Shown in pieces: positions 8,554-16,434 of a stretch of 64,000 nucleotides of DNA. The notes under the pieces are model-generated. The model did not search any database. It was not told the origin of the DNA and saw nothing but the letters and a program-made list of their open reading frames with translations. The translations under genes were made by a program, and so were the position numbers. Source of the DNA: an uncultured Clostridia bacterium (GTDB taxonomy: Bacteria > Bacillota > Clostridia > TANB77 > CAG-508); contig CAKPNJ010000006.1 of the NCBI GenBank assembly GCA_934168365.1, forward strand, positions 1 to 64,000, given 5' to 3'. Every line of letters starts with the position of its first letter. The stretch's first letter is position 1.

Positions 8554-9222
8554 TTAAAAAATATTGTATTTAATATTATTGTCGTATACATCTTCATTTT
8601 CTATTTGTTTAACCTTACTAATTACTTTATATGTAATCGGTGTGGCAATAATTTCTATTAATATTTTAAATATAGCTTGGTTTATTATCATATTTATTAG
8701 TACTTCGTTTGGAATTTGTCCCAAAAAAGCAATTGTAATAAAGATTATAGTATCTATTGCCTCTCCAAATATTGTCGAAGTTATAGTCCTTAGTGCTAAA
8801 AATTTCCCTTTTGTTGCTACCTTTAATTTTGATAGTATAATTGAGTTCAAGAAGTTTCCAAATAAAAATCCAGCTAATGAAGCTACTAAATTTCTTGGTG
8901 TTGTACCTAAGACTATGTTATATTCATCTGAATTTTCAAAAGTAACTGGATATGGTAGTTTTAATACTAGCATAAATATTAACACCATTATTAAATTACA
9001 TATAAAACTTAACCAGATTATTTTTTTGTTTTTATTAAAACCATAGACTTCTGTAAATATATCACTTAAAATATATGTAAATGGAAATACGATTACTGCA
9101 CCTGTTAAAGAAATATTACATATAGATATTAATCTTCCTGCTAAAATATTAGAAATCAAAATCAAAGTAATATATAAACTTGTAAATATTAAAAATATTT
9201 TTGATATATTATCTTTTTTCAT
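8554..9222 (-). CDS. yhhQ: YhhQ/VUT-family queuosine-precursor transporter
   Basis: A 222-residue membrane protein with about six hydrophobic segments and family motifs FPFTYILSDIFTEVYGF near the N-terminus and TIFGEAIDTIIFITIAF toward the end. The family (COG1738) imports queuosine precursors such as preQ0 and preQ1. It heads the operon, has RBS GGAGG, and has a promoter and terminator-like hairpin upstream. Together with QueC it ties this operon to 7-deazapurines. Confidence 0.88.
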   Translation of the reverse strand: MKKDNISKIFLIFTSLYITLILISNILAGRLISICNISLTGAVIVFPFTYILSDIFTEVYGFNKNKKIIWLSFICNLIMVLIFMLVLKLPYPVTFENSDEYNIVLGTTPRNLVASLAGFLFGNFLNSIILSKLKVATKGKFLALRTITSTIFGEAIDTIIFITIAFLGQIPNEVLINMIINQAIFKILIEIIATPITYKVISKVKQIENEDVYDNNIKYNIF

Positions 9223-9271
9223 ATAACCTCCATATAGTTTTTAATAAAATTATTTTATTTGACCATATAAA

Positions 9272-9306
9272 AAAGAAGAAATAAGTATAAATACTTTTTC
9301 TTCTTT
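9272..9306 (-). terminator. Intrinsic terminator or attenuator before yhhQ
   Basis: Arms of about 16 pairs: AAAGAAGAAA with its complement outside and AAGTAT/ATACTT inside, followed on the minus strand by a T-rich run. It lies downstream of the promoter at 9322-9350 and upstream of yhhQ, so it either ends the recombinase transcript or attenuates the operon. Confidence 0.7.
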
Positions 9307-9321
9307 AGTGACTCTTTTAAA

Positions 9322-9350
9322 ATTATACATTATTTTCCAATATTTTTCAA
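9322..9350 (-). promoter_or_regulatory. Sigma-A promoter for the yhhQ-queC operon
   Basis: TTGAAA at 9345-9350 and TATAAT at 9322-9327 with a 17-base spacer, reading toward yhhQ. The predicted leader is about 90 bases and contains the hairpin at 9272-9306. Confidence 0.75.
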
Positions 9351-9418
9351 GTACTTTTGCGTTTTTTTACATATTAGGCAAAATAGATAATTTTATAAAT
9401 AGCAAATTTTTTTATTTT

Positions 9419-10414
9419 TTATGTAATATATTTTCTATGTGAATTTTTTACATTATTTTGATTTACCATAGCATATTCCATTGTGGTATCTATTTTTATA
9501 TGCCCTAATAATTTTTGCACTTGTTCAATTGGCATTCCTTTGTCTATTGCCATTGTAGCCATTGTTCTTCTAAATTTATGTGGATGTACTTTATTTATAT
9601 TTGCTTTTTTTCCTAGATTTCTAATAGCAATCTCAATTCCTGATATTCCTAATCTGTTATATGGTTTTATAAGAGATACAAATAGTGCTTCATTGTCATC
9701 AGTTCTTGTTTCAAGATATTTCTTTATATACATTTTACTCTTTGCACTAAAATAAACCTCTCTTTCACTATTACCTTTTCCTAAAACAATACAACTTCTT
9801 TCTTGAAAATTTATATCTGATATATTTAGTCTTGTAATTTCTCCAACTCTCATACCAGTTGATATTAATAGTTCTAATATCGCTAAGTCTCTTACATTTG
9901 AACAAGTATCTCTTAACTTTTCCAAATTTTCATCTGTTAGTGTTTCTTTAACTCTTCTAGTTGTTTTTACTTTATGAATCCTTCTAACTGGACTTTTTAC
10001 AATATAATCTTCGTTTTCCAACCAAGCAAAGAAACTTGATAATGTTCTTCTTATATTGTATATTGTTACCATACCTGCATTTGAATTACTTTTATAATCT
10101 GATAAATAGTTTCTTAATATTTCAGTAGTAATTTCATTTATTGGAAGATTTACAGTATCAAGCATTTTATTTATATTATCTCTGTAGTAATTTAAAGTTC
10201 TTGTTGAGCACCCTTCAATTTCCTTAGATGCTATAAATCTTTTTAAAATATCTTCATTATTTTTTTGTGTTTCTTTGCATTTAGCTTGTTCTTTTATTTC
10301 TATTTAATAATTTAAGCATATTTCTATAAGTATTTCTCTTAATTTTATTCTTTGGTTATCATCTAAGAAGTCTGCCATTTTAGTAGTTACTTCTTTGATA
10401 AATAACTCTTTCAC
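9419..10414 (-). pseudogene. Tyrosine recombinase (phage-integrase type), interrupted by TAA
   Basis: A 332-codon frame beginning at a GTG that follows GGAG, with an in-frame TAA at 10304-10306 (codon 37). After the stop it continues with a SAM-like N-terminal domain (TRTLNYYRDNI, AWLENEDYI) and a complete catalytic domain: STGMRVGEIT (Arg), HPHKFRRTMAT (HxxR), LLGHIKIDTTMEYAMV (His and nucleophile Tyr). Only the first 36 codons are cut off; an internal ATG at 10165 would lose part of the core-binding domain. It borders the nucleotide island and may have inserted it. Confidence 0.8.
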
Positions 10415-10441
10415 TTACATTTTCTCCTTTCTTTGTAATTA

Positions 10442-10475
10442 AAAGAAGAATAGATTTTTATTTCTATTCTTCTTT
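10442..10475 (-). terminator. Intrinsic terminator after the anti-sigma gene
   Basis: Arms AAAGAAGAATAG and CTATTCTTCTTT separated by ten bases, followed on the minus strand by TTTTAATT, five bases beyond the stop of the anti-sigma gene. Confidence 0.85.
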
Positions 10476-10480
10476 GGCTA

Positions 10481-11329
10481 TTATTCATTTACTATATAAC
10501 CTGTTGTATCTGGTTTTACAATATCGCTATCTTTTACAATATTAAATTTATATTCATAATCAACTACTGCATCATTTTTTCTTGTTATTTCTTTATTTGA
10601 TTTTTCTATATTTCTAACTGCCAATCCTGTTTCTTTATCTATATACCTTTCATAACTATTTCCTTTAATAACATAACACTCTTTTCCATTACAATAAGTA
10701 GAATCAATTCCTGTTATTAAGGCATATTGGAGATTTGCTAATATTCCATCTGCTACATAAGTTACAGGCAATATATATCCACCTATCATTGTTTCTGCAT
10801 TTAGTACATATTTTTTTCCCTCTGATTCTGTCATAAATAGTTGTTCTTCGCCTTTTCTATAATAAGTTATTTTTTGAATATTACTTCCATTAACAACTTT
10901 AGTAAGTGTAGTCAAGTAATCTTCTCCTTTATTATAACTTTCTGTTATAGTTAAAGTATCTCCTCGGTATGAATATAATCTCACATAATAATTATCGTTT
11001 ATTTGGTTTTCAGTTGCCTTTCCAGAAAGTGAAGACATTATAATTGTTCTTCTTCCTACAAGTATTACATATATCAAGATTATAATTAATAATGCATATT
11101 TTAAAATTTTTAATTTCTTATTATATTTTTTAATATATTTTACTTCTCTATCATCTCTTTTTGTATTACTTACTTTAATTTCTTTTTGCATATTTTCTAA
11201 TACTTTTTGACATTCAGGACACACTTTTAAATGTTCCTCAATAAAACGATTTGTTTCTTCATTTGTTAAATTTTCAATGTAATTTGGCAATAAATCTTGA
11301 ACAATTTTACAATTTGTTTTCTCTTTCAT
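10481..11329 (-). CDS. Membrane anti-sigma factor with zinc-finger domain
   Basis: About 282 residues. The cytoplasmic N-terminus carries a zf-HC2-type anti-sigma motif (HLKVCPEC, HxxxCxxC), residues about 72-95 form one membrane helix (LKYALLIIILIYVILVG), and the remaining 190 residues are extracytoplasmic. Its RBS AAGGAGG is within the final codons of the ECF sigma gene and its ATG starts two bases after that gene's stop, so the pair is translationally coupled. It should hold the sigma factor until an envelope signal releases it. Confidence 0.88.
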   Translation of the reverse strand: MKEKTNCKIVQDLLPNYIENLTNEETNRFIEEHLKVCPECQKVLENMQKEIKVSNTKRDDREVKYIKKYNKKLKILKYALLIIILIYVILVGRRTIIMSSLSGKATENQINDNYYVRLYSYRGDTLTITESYNKGEDYLTTLTKVVNGSNIQKITYYRKGEEQLFMTESEGKKYVLNAETMIGGYILPVTYVADGILANLQYALITGIDSTYCNGKECYVIKGNSYERYIDKETGLAVRNIEKSNKEITRKNDAVVDYEYKFNIVKDSDIVKPDTTGYIVNE

Positions 11330-11330
11330 A

Positions 11331-11810
11331 TTAATCAACCTCCTTTAATTGATTTTTTCCTCGATAAAATGTTACTCTAGCCCAGTTTTCTGTTTTATTC
11401 AAAATAATTCCTATTTCTTTAAAACTAAGTTCTCCTGTTATCCTTAAATACACCACTTCTCTTGTTTTCTCATCTAAATACTGCATTTTTTTATATAGTG
11501 AAATCTTTTCATCATTTGAAATAACTTGTTCTTCTAATGTATTTAATGCTTGTACATTTAATAAATTTGCTTCTTCTGTTTCTACAAACTTTTTATTCTT
11601 TCTACATTGGTCATACCAAAGATTTTTAGCAATTTGACATAGCCATACTGACATCTTACATTCGCCCTTATATGTATCAATTTTCTTTACTGCTTTATAA
11701 AAAGTTTCTTGGGTAAGTTCTTCAGAAATATCATTATTATGAGTTAAACAGAATAAGTATTTGTTTACTGTTTCAAAATATTCTTCGTATATTTTTTCCA
11801 TATCCTGCAT
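11331..11810 (-). CDS. ECF RNA polymerase sigma factor
   Basis: A 159-residue ECF sigma factor with region 2 (ISEELTQETFYKAVKK, then SVWLCQIAKNLWYD) and region 4 (LDEKTREVVYLRITGELSF, KEIGIILNKTENWARV). I use the ATG giving MQDMEKIYEEY because AAGGAGG lies nine bases before it; the upstream in-frame start has none. It is paired with the zinc-finger anti-sigma gene just downstream. An ECF-type promoter lies directly upstream, suggesting autoregulation. Confidence 0.92.
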   Translation of the reverse strand: MQDMEKIYEEYFETVNKYLFCLTHNNDISEELTQETFYKAVKKIDTYKGECKMSVWLCQIAKNLWYDQCRKNKKFVETEEANLLNVQALNTLEEQVISNDEKISLYKKMQYLDEKTREVVYLRITGELSFKEIGIILNKTENWARVTFYRGKNQLKEVD

Positions 11811-11835
11811 AACTTTTATCCTCCTTTGCATATAT

Positions 11836-11861
11836 GACGTATGAAATTTCATTTAGTTACA
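11836..11861 (-). promoter_or_regulatory. ECF-type autoregulatory promoter
   Basis: TGTAAC at 11856-11861 and CGTC at 11836-11839 with a 16-base spacer, reading into the sigma gene. This is the classic ECF arrangement (TGWAAC and CGT) and differs from the sigma-A boxes elsewhere in the window. Confidence 0.7.
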
Positions 11862-11904
11862 AAATTTCCAAAAAAATTTTGTATATTACATCAAAAATAG
11901 TGAA

Positions 11905-12192
11905 CTATTTGCTAATTAAGGTCAGCGTCAACTTACTATTTTTATTTCTTTCTATTATTTTTCTGGCATACGAACATGTTGCTTCTAAATTCTTATTCAG
12001 TGTTTGAGCATTCTGTACAACATTTTCTACAAGCTTCTTAGCTATTCCTTGTCCTTGATATGCACTATCAACTTCTGTATGTGTTATATTCCAAGTATCA
12101 TTTATTTCTTCAAAATCACATTCTCCAATTTGCTTATCTAAATCGTATGCCATGGATCTTTTTTCTTCTCTTTTAAACACTATTTTAATCAT
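11905..12192 (-). CDS. Small GNAT-like acetyltransferase (YjdJ type)
   Basis: A 95-residue protein of the short GNAT family: ITHTEVDSAYQGQGIAKKLVENVV is the acetyl-CoA binding loop (Q/RxxGxG/A), and ATCSYARKIIERN is the family's C-terminal segment. Such proteins are minimal N-acetyltransferases with unknown substrates. RBS GAGGA precedes the ATG. Confidence 0.82.
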   Translation of the reverse strand: MIKIVFKREEKRSMAYDLDKQIGECDFEEINDTWNITHTEVDSAYQGQGIAKKLVENVVQNAQTLNKNLEATCSYARKIIERNKNSKLTLTLISK

Positions 12193-12226
12193 AAATATCT
12201 TCCTCTTTAAATTTTTTCATGATATG

Positions 12227-12305
12227 TTATTTTTTATAGAAGTGAAAATCACAACAATCTCCATCATATCCTAAAGTTTTGTTTCGTGAAAATCCTATTT
12301 TTTTA
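12227..12305 (-). pseudogene. Possible C-terminal gene fragment (GNAT-like)
   Basis: About 25 codons in one frame, KKIGFSRNKTLGYDGDCCDF and a few more residues to TAA, in the space after the TfoX-like gene. The pattern (GF, CDF, aromatic ending) looks like the end of an acetyltransferase, but no start or upstream domain is present. Low confidence. Confidence 0.3.
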
Positions 12306-12602
12306 CTTCTTAATTGGTAAACATTTGCAAGTTTCAATTACAATTTCTTTTAATCGTTCCTTATTATCAACATCATCAACCAAATACATTGGCTTTGAAC
12401 CATCATAAGGTATTGATTCCTGCATGTTATATTTTTTGTTGCTTTCTACCATCTTAACAAGTAACCTATTATCATATATTCCACCAAATAGTAAATTATT
12501 GTAATATAATAAATATTCTCCCATCATTGCTTTACAATTTATATTATCTAATAAGCCTAATTGTTCTAAGATAAAATCTTTATATTCTTTTGATGTTGCC
12601 AT
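12303..12602 (-). CDS. TfoX N-terminal-domain protein
   Basis: A 99-residue protein matching the stand-alone TfoX_N domain: CKAMMGEYLLYYNNLLFGGIYDNRLLVKM is the characteristic core. The domain is named for a competence regulator in Gammaproteobacteria, but single-domain Gram-positive versions are of unknown function. RBS AGGAGG. Confidence 0.82.
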   Translation of the reverse strand: MATSKEYKDFILEQLGLLDNINCKAMMGEYLLYYNNLLFGGIYDNRLLVKMVESNKKYNMQESIPYDGSKPMYLVDDVDNKERLKEIVIETCKCLPIKK

Positions 12603-12623
12603 AATAAGCCTCCTATAAATTTG

Positions 12624-13379
12624 TTATTTTACTTTGTAAATAGCTGTCAGATTCTTTTCGTCATCAGTATTTTCTTCTACATATAAAGTTCTTTCATATT
12701 TAAGATTATTTTTATTTAAACATAAATCTAGAAAACATAGGAATATTCCAATATCAATTTTATTGTAATATTTAACCATATCTATTGGCATAATGCCTCT
12801 TTTTCCTTCTTTCATATACCTATAAACCTTAAGTTCGTTTTTTAAAGAATCAACAATCCATGGTTGAGTATTACAAGCACTTGGTGCAAACCTTACAATA
12901 TTTGCAATATCTAAATAATAATCTCCATTCCAAATTTCAGATAATTCTTTTCTTTTACTTTTATACATATCTTTTCTAAATTTAGTTTCCGAATCTACTT
13001 TTGCTATTGCAATCATTATTACAAAATCAAGTCCGTCTAATTGTTTTTCTTCTACCTTGCCAATGCCAAACCAAAGTGTGCCAATGTTTTTAGATACTAA
13101 ATATAAATCTAGTTGTTCTCCTATATATCCTATGTTTTGTAAATAATTATCTTTCTTTTCTGAATAAAGTAAAATACAATATTCTTGTCCTCTTCTGCAA
13201 TTTGTTGAATCTTTAACAATTTTCATCTTCACCTTAATATCATCTACTAATGGAACCAAACTATTAAACTCATTTTCAATTTCTTTAAGTTCTTTATCTG
13301 TAATATGTTCATTTCCTATATTTCTAAACAAGTGAAAAGATTTTCTTTTAAAAATCATATTATATAAATCATTATTCAT
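12624..13379 (-). CDS. Nitroreductase-family protein
   Basis: 251 residues. The N-terminus (IFKRKSFHLFRN) and the C-terminal half (NIVRFAPSACNTQPWIVDS, with the SAxNxQPW FMN-binding pattern) match the nitroreductase fold; GQEYCILLYSEKKDNYLQNIGYIGEQLDLYL is the dimer and second FMN region. These enzymes reduce nitro or quinone compounds with NAD(P)H. Its promoter is the composite element at 13421-13462. Confidence 0.82.
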   Translation of the reverse strand: MNNDLYNMIFKRKSFHLFRNIGNEHITDKELKEIENEFNSLVPLVDDIKVKMKIVKDSTNCRRGQEYCILLYSEKKDNYLQNIGYIGEQLDLYLVSKNIGTLWFGIGKVEEKQLDGLDFVIMIAIAKVDSETKFRKDMYKSKRKELSEIWNGDYYLDIANIVRFAPSACNTQPWIVDSLKNELKVYRYMKEGKRGIMPIDMVKYYNKIDIGIFLCFLDLCLNKNNLKYERTLYVEENTDDEKNLTAIYKVK

Positions 13380-13420
13380 TTTTTTACCTCAATAACTTCT
13401 TCTTTATCTTTTCCACTATG

Positions 13421-13462
13421 ATTATACAATAAAAGACAGATAGTTTCAATTATCTGTCTTTT
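13421..13462 (-). promoter_or_regulatory. Composite terminator-promoter element, copy 2
   Basis: Hairpin arms AAAAGACAGATA (13431-13442) and TATCTGTCTTTT (13451-13462). TTGAAA sits in the loop (13444-13449) and TATAAT follows after 17 bases (13421-13426). It ends the MATE remnant and starts the nitroreductase-like gene. Confidence 0.75.
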
Positions 13463-13466
13463 ATAT

Positions 13467-13625
13467 TTATATATATCCATACTGCTTTCTGTTCTTTGCA
13501 AAGCATATTATACTAACTATAATTGCTAATATTTCAGCAAATACAACTGATAGCCATATTCCAAGTAACCATCCAACCATTATGCCTATTTGAGATAATA
13601 AAATAGTTTCTATATAAATATACAT
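13467..13625 (-). pseudogene. Remnant of a MATE transporter C-terminus
   Basis: A 52-codon frame with one and a half hydrophobic segments: GWLLGIWLSVVFAEILAIIV followed by CFAKNRKQYGYI and stop. The GIWLS...AEIL pattern and the basic KNRKQYG tail resemble the last helix and tail of MATE exporters. The rest of the gene is absent. GAGGT precedes the ATG, so a short peptide could still be made. Confidence 0.5.
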
Positions 13626-13664
13626 TGTTACCTCATTGTCTCTAAATTTCGTAAATAATTTATC

Positions 13665-14291
13665 TTAAATTTGTTCTAATTCAATTAATTCATTACCACT
13701 AAATGTTAATTTTAGTAAACATGGGGATTTTATATTTAATACTTTTTCATTATTATATACAAGTTTTACATCTTTATTTACATTACACCAATTTAATAAG
13801 AAAAACTTGATAGAGCCTCCATGACTAACTACTGCTATTCTTTTTCCACAATATTCTTTAAGTATTTTATCAAAAAAAATATTCATTCTTTCTCTTGTCT
13901 GTTCTGCACTTTCGCCATCTGATGTTCTAAATGTTCTGTCTAGAAGCTGCTCTTGTGAAGGATCTCGAGTAGCCTTATCTTTCATAAATTCACCTAATTC
14001 TTTTAAATTTCCTAATTTTCTTTCACCTAAATCACTATCTAAATTAAGAGGTAAATTGTTTACATTAGAAATATATTTGGCAGTTGCTTTTGCTCTAGTA
14101 TAGTTACTTGACCATATTACATCTAGGTTCTGCAATTCTTTATTTTCACTTAGTCTTTTGGCTTGTTCTTCTCCTGCAACTGATAATATTTCTTTTTCGT
14201 TAATTGATTGTGAATCTTCATTTGTATTTCTTATACCATTTTCAGTAACAGTTTCTGCATGTCTTATTAAATAAACAATAGTGTTTCTCAT
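13665..14291 (-). CDS. Histidine phosphatase (phosphoglycerate-mutase-like)
   Basis: A 208-residue histidine phosphatase: YLIRHAET carries the catalytic RHxE, SSNYTRAKATA the second arginine, GERKLGNL the conserved glutamate and VVSHGGSI the second histidine. The family dephosphorylates small metabolites; the target is not evident. It lies two bases after the flavodoxin fusion gene. Confidence 0.9.
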   Translation of the reverse strand: MRNTIVYLIRHAETVTENGIRNTNEDSQSINEKEILSVAGEEQAKRLSENKELQNLDVIWSSNYTRAKATAKYISNVNNLPLNLDSDLGERKLGNLKELGEFMKDKATRDPSQEQLLDRTFRTSDGESAEQTRERMNIFFDKILKEYCGKRIAVVSHGGSIKFFLLNWCNVNKDVKLVYNNEKVLNIKSPCLLKLTFSGNELIELEQI

Positions 14292-14293
14292 AA

Positions 14294-15202
14294 CTACATT
14301 TCCTTTCTGCTCTTTACGTTCCCAAATCTAACACAAATTGATGTGAATTTTTCTCTCTTTTTATTTAATATTCCATCAAGTTCATCTGCAACATTTTTAA
14401 AATCTGCTTTCATAAAATGTGTAATTATGTATTCAGTATTTGCTATATCTTTTGAATATTTATAGCAGAATTCTCTGATTGGTGCAGAAATATCAAATAC
14501 CCAAATAGGAGATACAATTATTACTTTTTTATATTGTTTTAGTTCTACATTTATATCTTCTATTGGCATTTTCCACTTGTGCATACCATATCTTCCACAC
14601 CACCAAAATCCTAATGTATTTTCTGTTTTTTCTTTTGCCTTTATTTCAAGTATTTCAGCTCCTGTTTTATCTGCTTCTTCATAAGCTATTTTCTTTGTAT
14701 AGCCCATTCTCGAAAAATATACAACAATGTTTTCTTCGTTTCTTCCTATGTTTTTATAGTCATTTAAGTCAAATTTGAAATTTTCTTGTGTGTAGAATAC
14801 ATACGTAATATAACCTGCTATTAGTTGCATTATCCCCAAAATGAAATAGGTTGTTGACAGTATATTCATTGGAAAAATAATAAATTGGATTATAATCCAA
14901 AGCATAAGTGTGAATCCAAATACTGTTCCTAATATTATTCCTATTTTTTTGTTTTTTATAATTAAATACGCTGCTATTAAGTTTGGTATTCCATTTACTA
15001 TTAATAAACATATTCCTGAAAATATGTAATTTTGAAATAATATATCGCTAAAAGCTAATACTTGAAAATATGGTAGCATTTCATTCATTTGAAGTAATTT
15101 GCCTGTTGGATCAATTAGCATACATGCACTTCCATAAACTGCTGCAATTCCAATAAACAAACACCAAAATAGTAGAATCTTCTTAATTCTCTTATATCTC
15201 AT
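14294..15202 (-). CDS. Four-helix membrane protein fused to a flavodoxin-like domain
   Basis: 302 residues in two parts. Residues 1-140 contain four hydrophobic helices (for example LLFWCLFIGIAAVYGSACML and LILIVNGI-type stretches). From about residue 160 a flavodoxin fold begins with NIVVYFSRMGYTKKIAYEEA (FMN phosphate loop), followed by EILEIKAKEK, VIIVSPIWVFDISAPIREF and a YIITHF strand. An FMN domain anchored in this way could pass electrons to the membrane. Its start overlaps the PAP2 gene by four bases. Confidence 0.8.
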   Translation of the reverse strand: MRYKRIKKILLFWCLFIGIAAVYGSACMLIDPTGKLLQMNEMLPYFQVLAFSDILFQNYIFSGICLLIVNGIPNLIAAYLIIKNKKIGIILGTVFGFTLMLWIIIQFIIFPMNILSTTYFILGIMQLIAGYITYVFYTQENFKFDLNDYKNIGRNEENIVVYFSRMGYTKKIAYEEADKTGAEILEIKAKEKTENTLGFWWCGRYGMHKWKMPIEDINVELKQYKKVIIVSPIWVFDISAPIREFCYKYSKDIANTEYIITHFMKADFKNVADELDGILNKKREKFTSICVRFGNVKSRKEM

Positions 15203-15858
15203 TTTATGTTTCCTTCTTTCTGTTCTTCTGGTAATAATTTTTTAATTGAACTTATATATATAACTAAATATGATATTGATAACAAGAATCCACCTAGTAC
15301 ATCACTTGTATAATGTACTCCAAGATAAATCCTGCTTATACCTATTAAACAAATTAATATACTTAATATTGTAATTAATGTCCATTTTACATATTTATTT
15401 TTGATATATCTATAAATTAAATATATCAAATATCCATAAAAAGCCATGCTTACCATTGAATGCCCCGAAGGAAAACTATATCCTGTTTCTTCAACTATTC
15501 TAAATTCAGTTGGTCTTGGTCTTTGTAATATTCTTTTCAATAACTGATTTAAAACTGCAATAATAACTATGTTCGAAATAATTGATAGACCAATTTTTTT
15601 ATTTTTTATAAATAAAAATAACATAACTGTTGCAATTGATAAAAATATTGCCCCACCAAAATTAGTTATAAATTTTGCTATTGGTGTTACAAAATCAGAT
15701 ATTAAAAATGTTGATATAAGTTTATATCCAATAATGTCTCCATACATTATTTCTTTATTAAAAACATCTTCTGCTAATGCTAAAAATCCCACTAAGCAAA
15801 TAAATAGTACAACCCATTTTAGATTTTTCTTTATAAACTCTTTCCAATCTTCTTTCAT
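15199..15858 (-). CDS. PAP2-family membrane phosphatase
   Basis: 219 residues, about six membrane helices, with the three PAP2 motifs: KRILQRPRPTEF, YSFPSGHSMVSMAF and SRIYLGVHYTSDVLGG. The family removes phosphate from lipid phosphates such as undecaprenyl pyrophosphate or phosphatidate on the outer face. It is cotranscribed with the flavodoxin fusion and the histidine phosphatase. Confidence 0.93.
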   Translation of the reverse strand: MKEDWKEFIKKNLKWVVLFICLVGFLALAEDVFNKEIMYGDIIGYKLISTFLISDFVTPIAKFITNFGGAIFLSIATVMLFLFIKNKKIGLSIISNIVIIAVLNQLLKRILQRPRPTEFRIVEETGYSFPSGHSMVSMAFYGYLIYLIYRYIKNKYVKWTLITILSILICLIGISRIYLGVHYTSDVLGGFLLSISYLVIYISSIKKLLPEEQKEGNIK

Positions 15859-15905
15859 TTTTTCGCCTCTTATTTCTTTTGTTTTTTACTAATTATTACT
15901 GCATA

Positions 15906-15948
15906 ATTATATAATAAATGGCAGATAATTTCAACCAATTATCTGCCA
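15906..15948 (-). promoter_or_regulatory. Composite terminator-promoter element, copy 3
   Basis: Arms TGGCAGATAATT (15919-15930) and AATTATCTGCCA (15937-15948). TTGAAA spans the loop (15929-15934) and TATAAT follows after 17 bases (15906-15911). It lies after the acetyltransferase gene and before the PAP2 gene. Confidence 0.75.
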
Positions 15949-15969
15949 CACTTTTTATTTCATTTTTTA

Positions 15970-16422
15970 TTAAATTTCAAACTTATATAAACTTTCTCCT
16001 GATTTTAGCTTTTTTATAAAAACAGCTCCAAATTTTTCATAATAATTTTTCAAATTTGTTTTTAAATACAATGTTAAAAATCCTCTGTCTTTTGCTTCTT
16101 TTAATATTGCATTATTTAATATTCTCGAATATCCATGATTTCTATATTCTTTTCTAACATACATTGTAGCATACCATGGAGTTAACTCTTTTTCTTCTTC
16201 ACACTCTTCTGGGAATATTGATATAAAGCCCACTAGTTCATTATTTTCCACTAAAATCAATTTGCAAAATGCTTTATTACTAAACATACAACAAATCTTT
16301 TCTTTTTTTCTTTTAATTCTTTCTTCTTTATTTTCTTCTTTGTTGTCTGCCCATTCTTCATATTCTAATCTTGCAACTTCGTCTAGATATTCTAATTTAT
16401 CTTTTAAATTATATATTGTCAT
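15970..16422 (-). CDS. GNAT acetyltransferase
   Basis: A 150-residue GNAT protein: LILVENNELVGFISIFP is the central strand pair, ATMYVRKEYRNHGYSRILNNAIL is motif A with the acetyl-CoA loop (RxxGxx), and LKTNLKNYYEKFGAVF is the C-terminal YEKxGF motif. Substrate unknown. It lies 12 bases after the DUF1697 gene. Confidence 0.88.
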   Translation of the reverse strand: MTIYNLKDKLEYLDEVARLEYEEWADNKEENKEERIKRKKEKICCMFSNKAFCKLILVENNELVGFISIFPEECEEEKELTPWYATMYVRKEYRNHGYSRILNNAILKEAKDRGFLTLYLKTNLKNYYEKFGAVFIKKLKSGESLYKFEI

Positions 16423-16434
16423 ATTTTACCTCTA

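Noticed and set aside
9265..9350. preQ1 riboswitch before yhhQ
   Set aside because: The leader lacks the short preQ1-I stem-loop and A-rich tail consensus; only a terminator hairpin is visible.
10304..10306. Recombinase stop as another CGG-type frame break
   Set aside because: The frame is the same on both sides and no CGG is involved; it is a simple nonsense codon.
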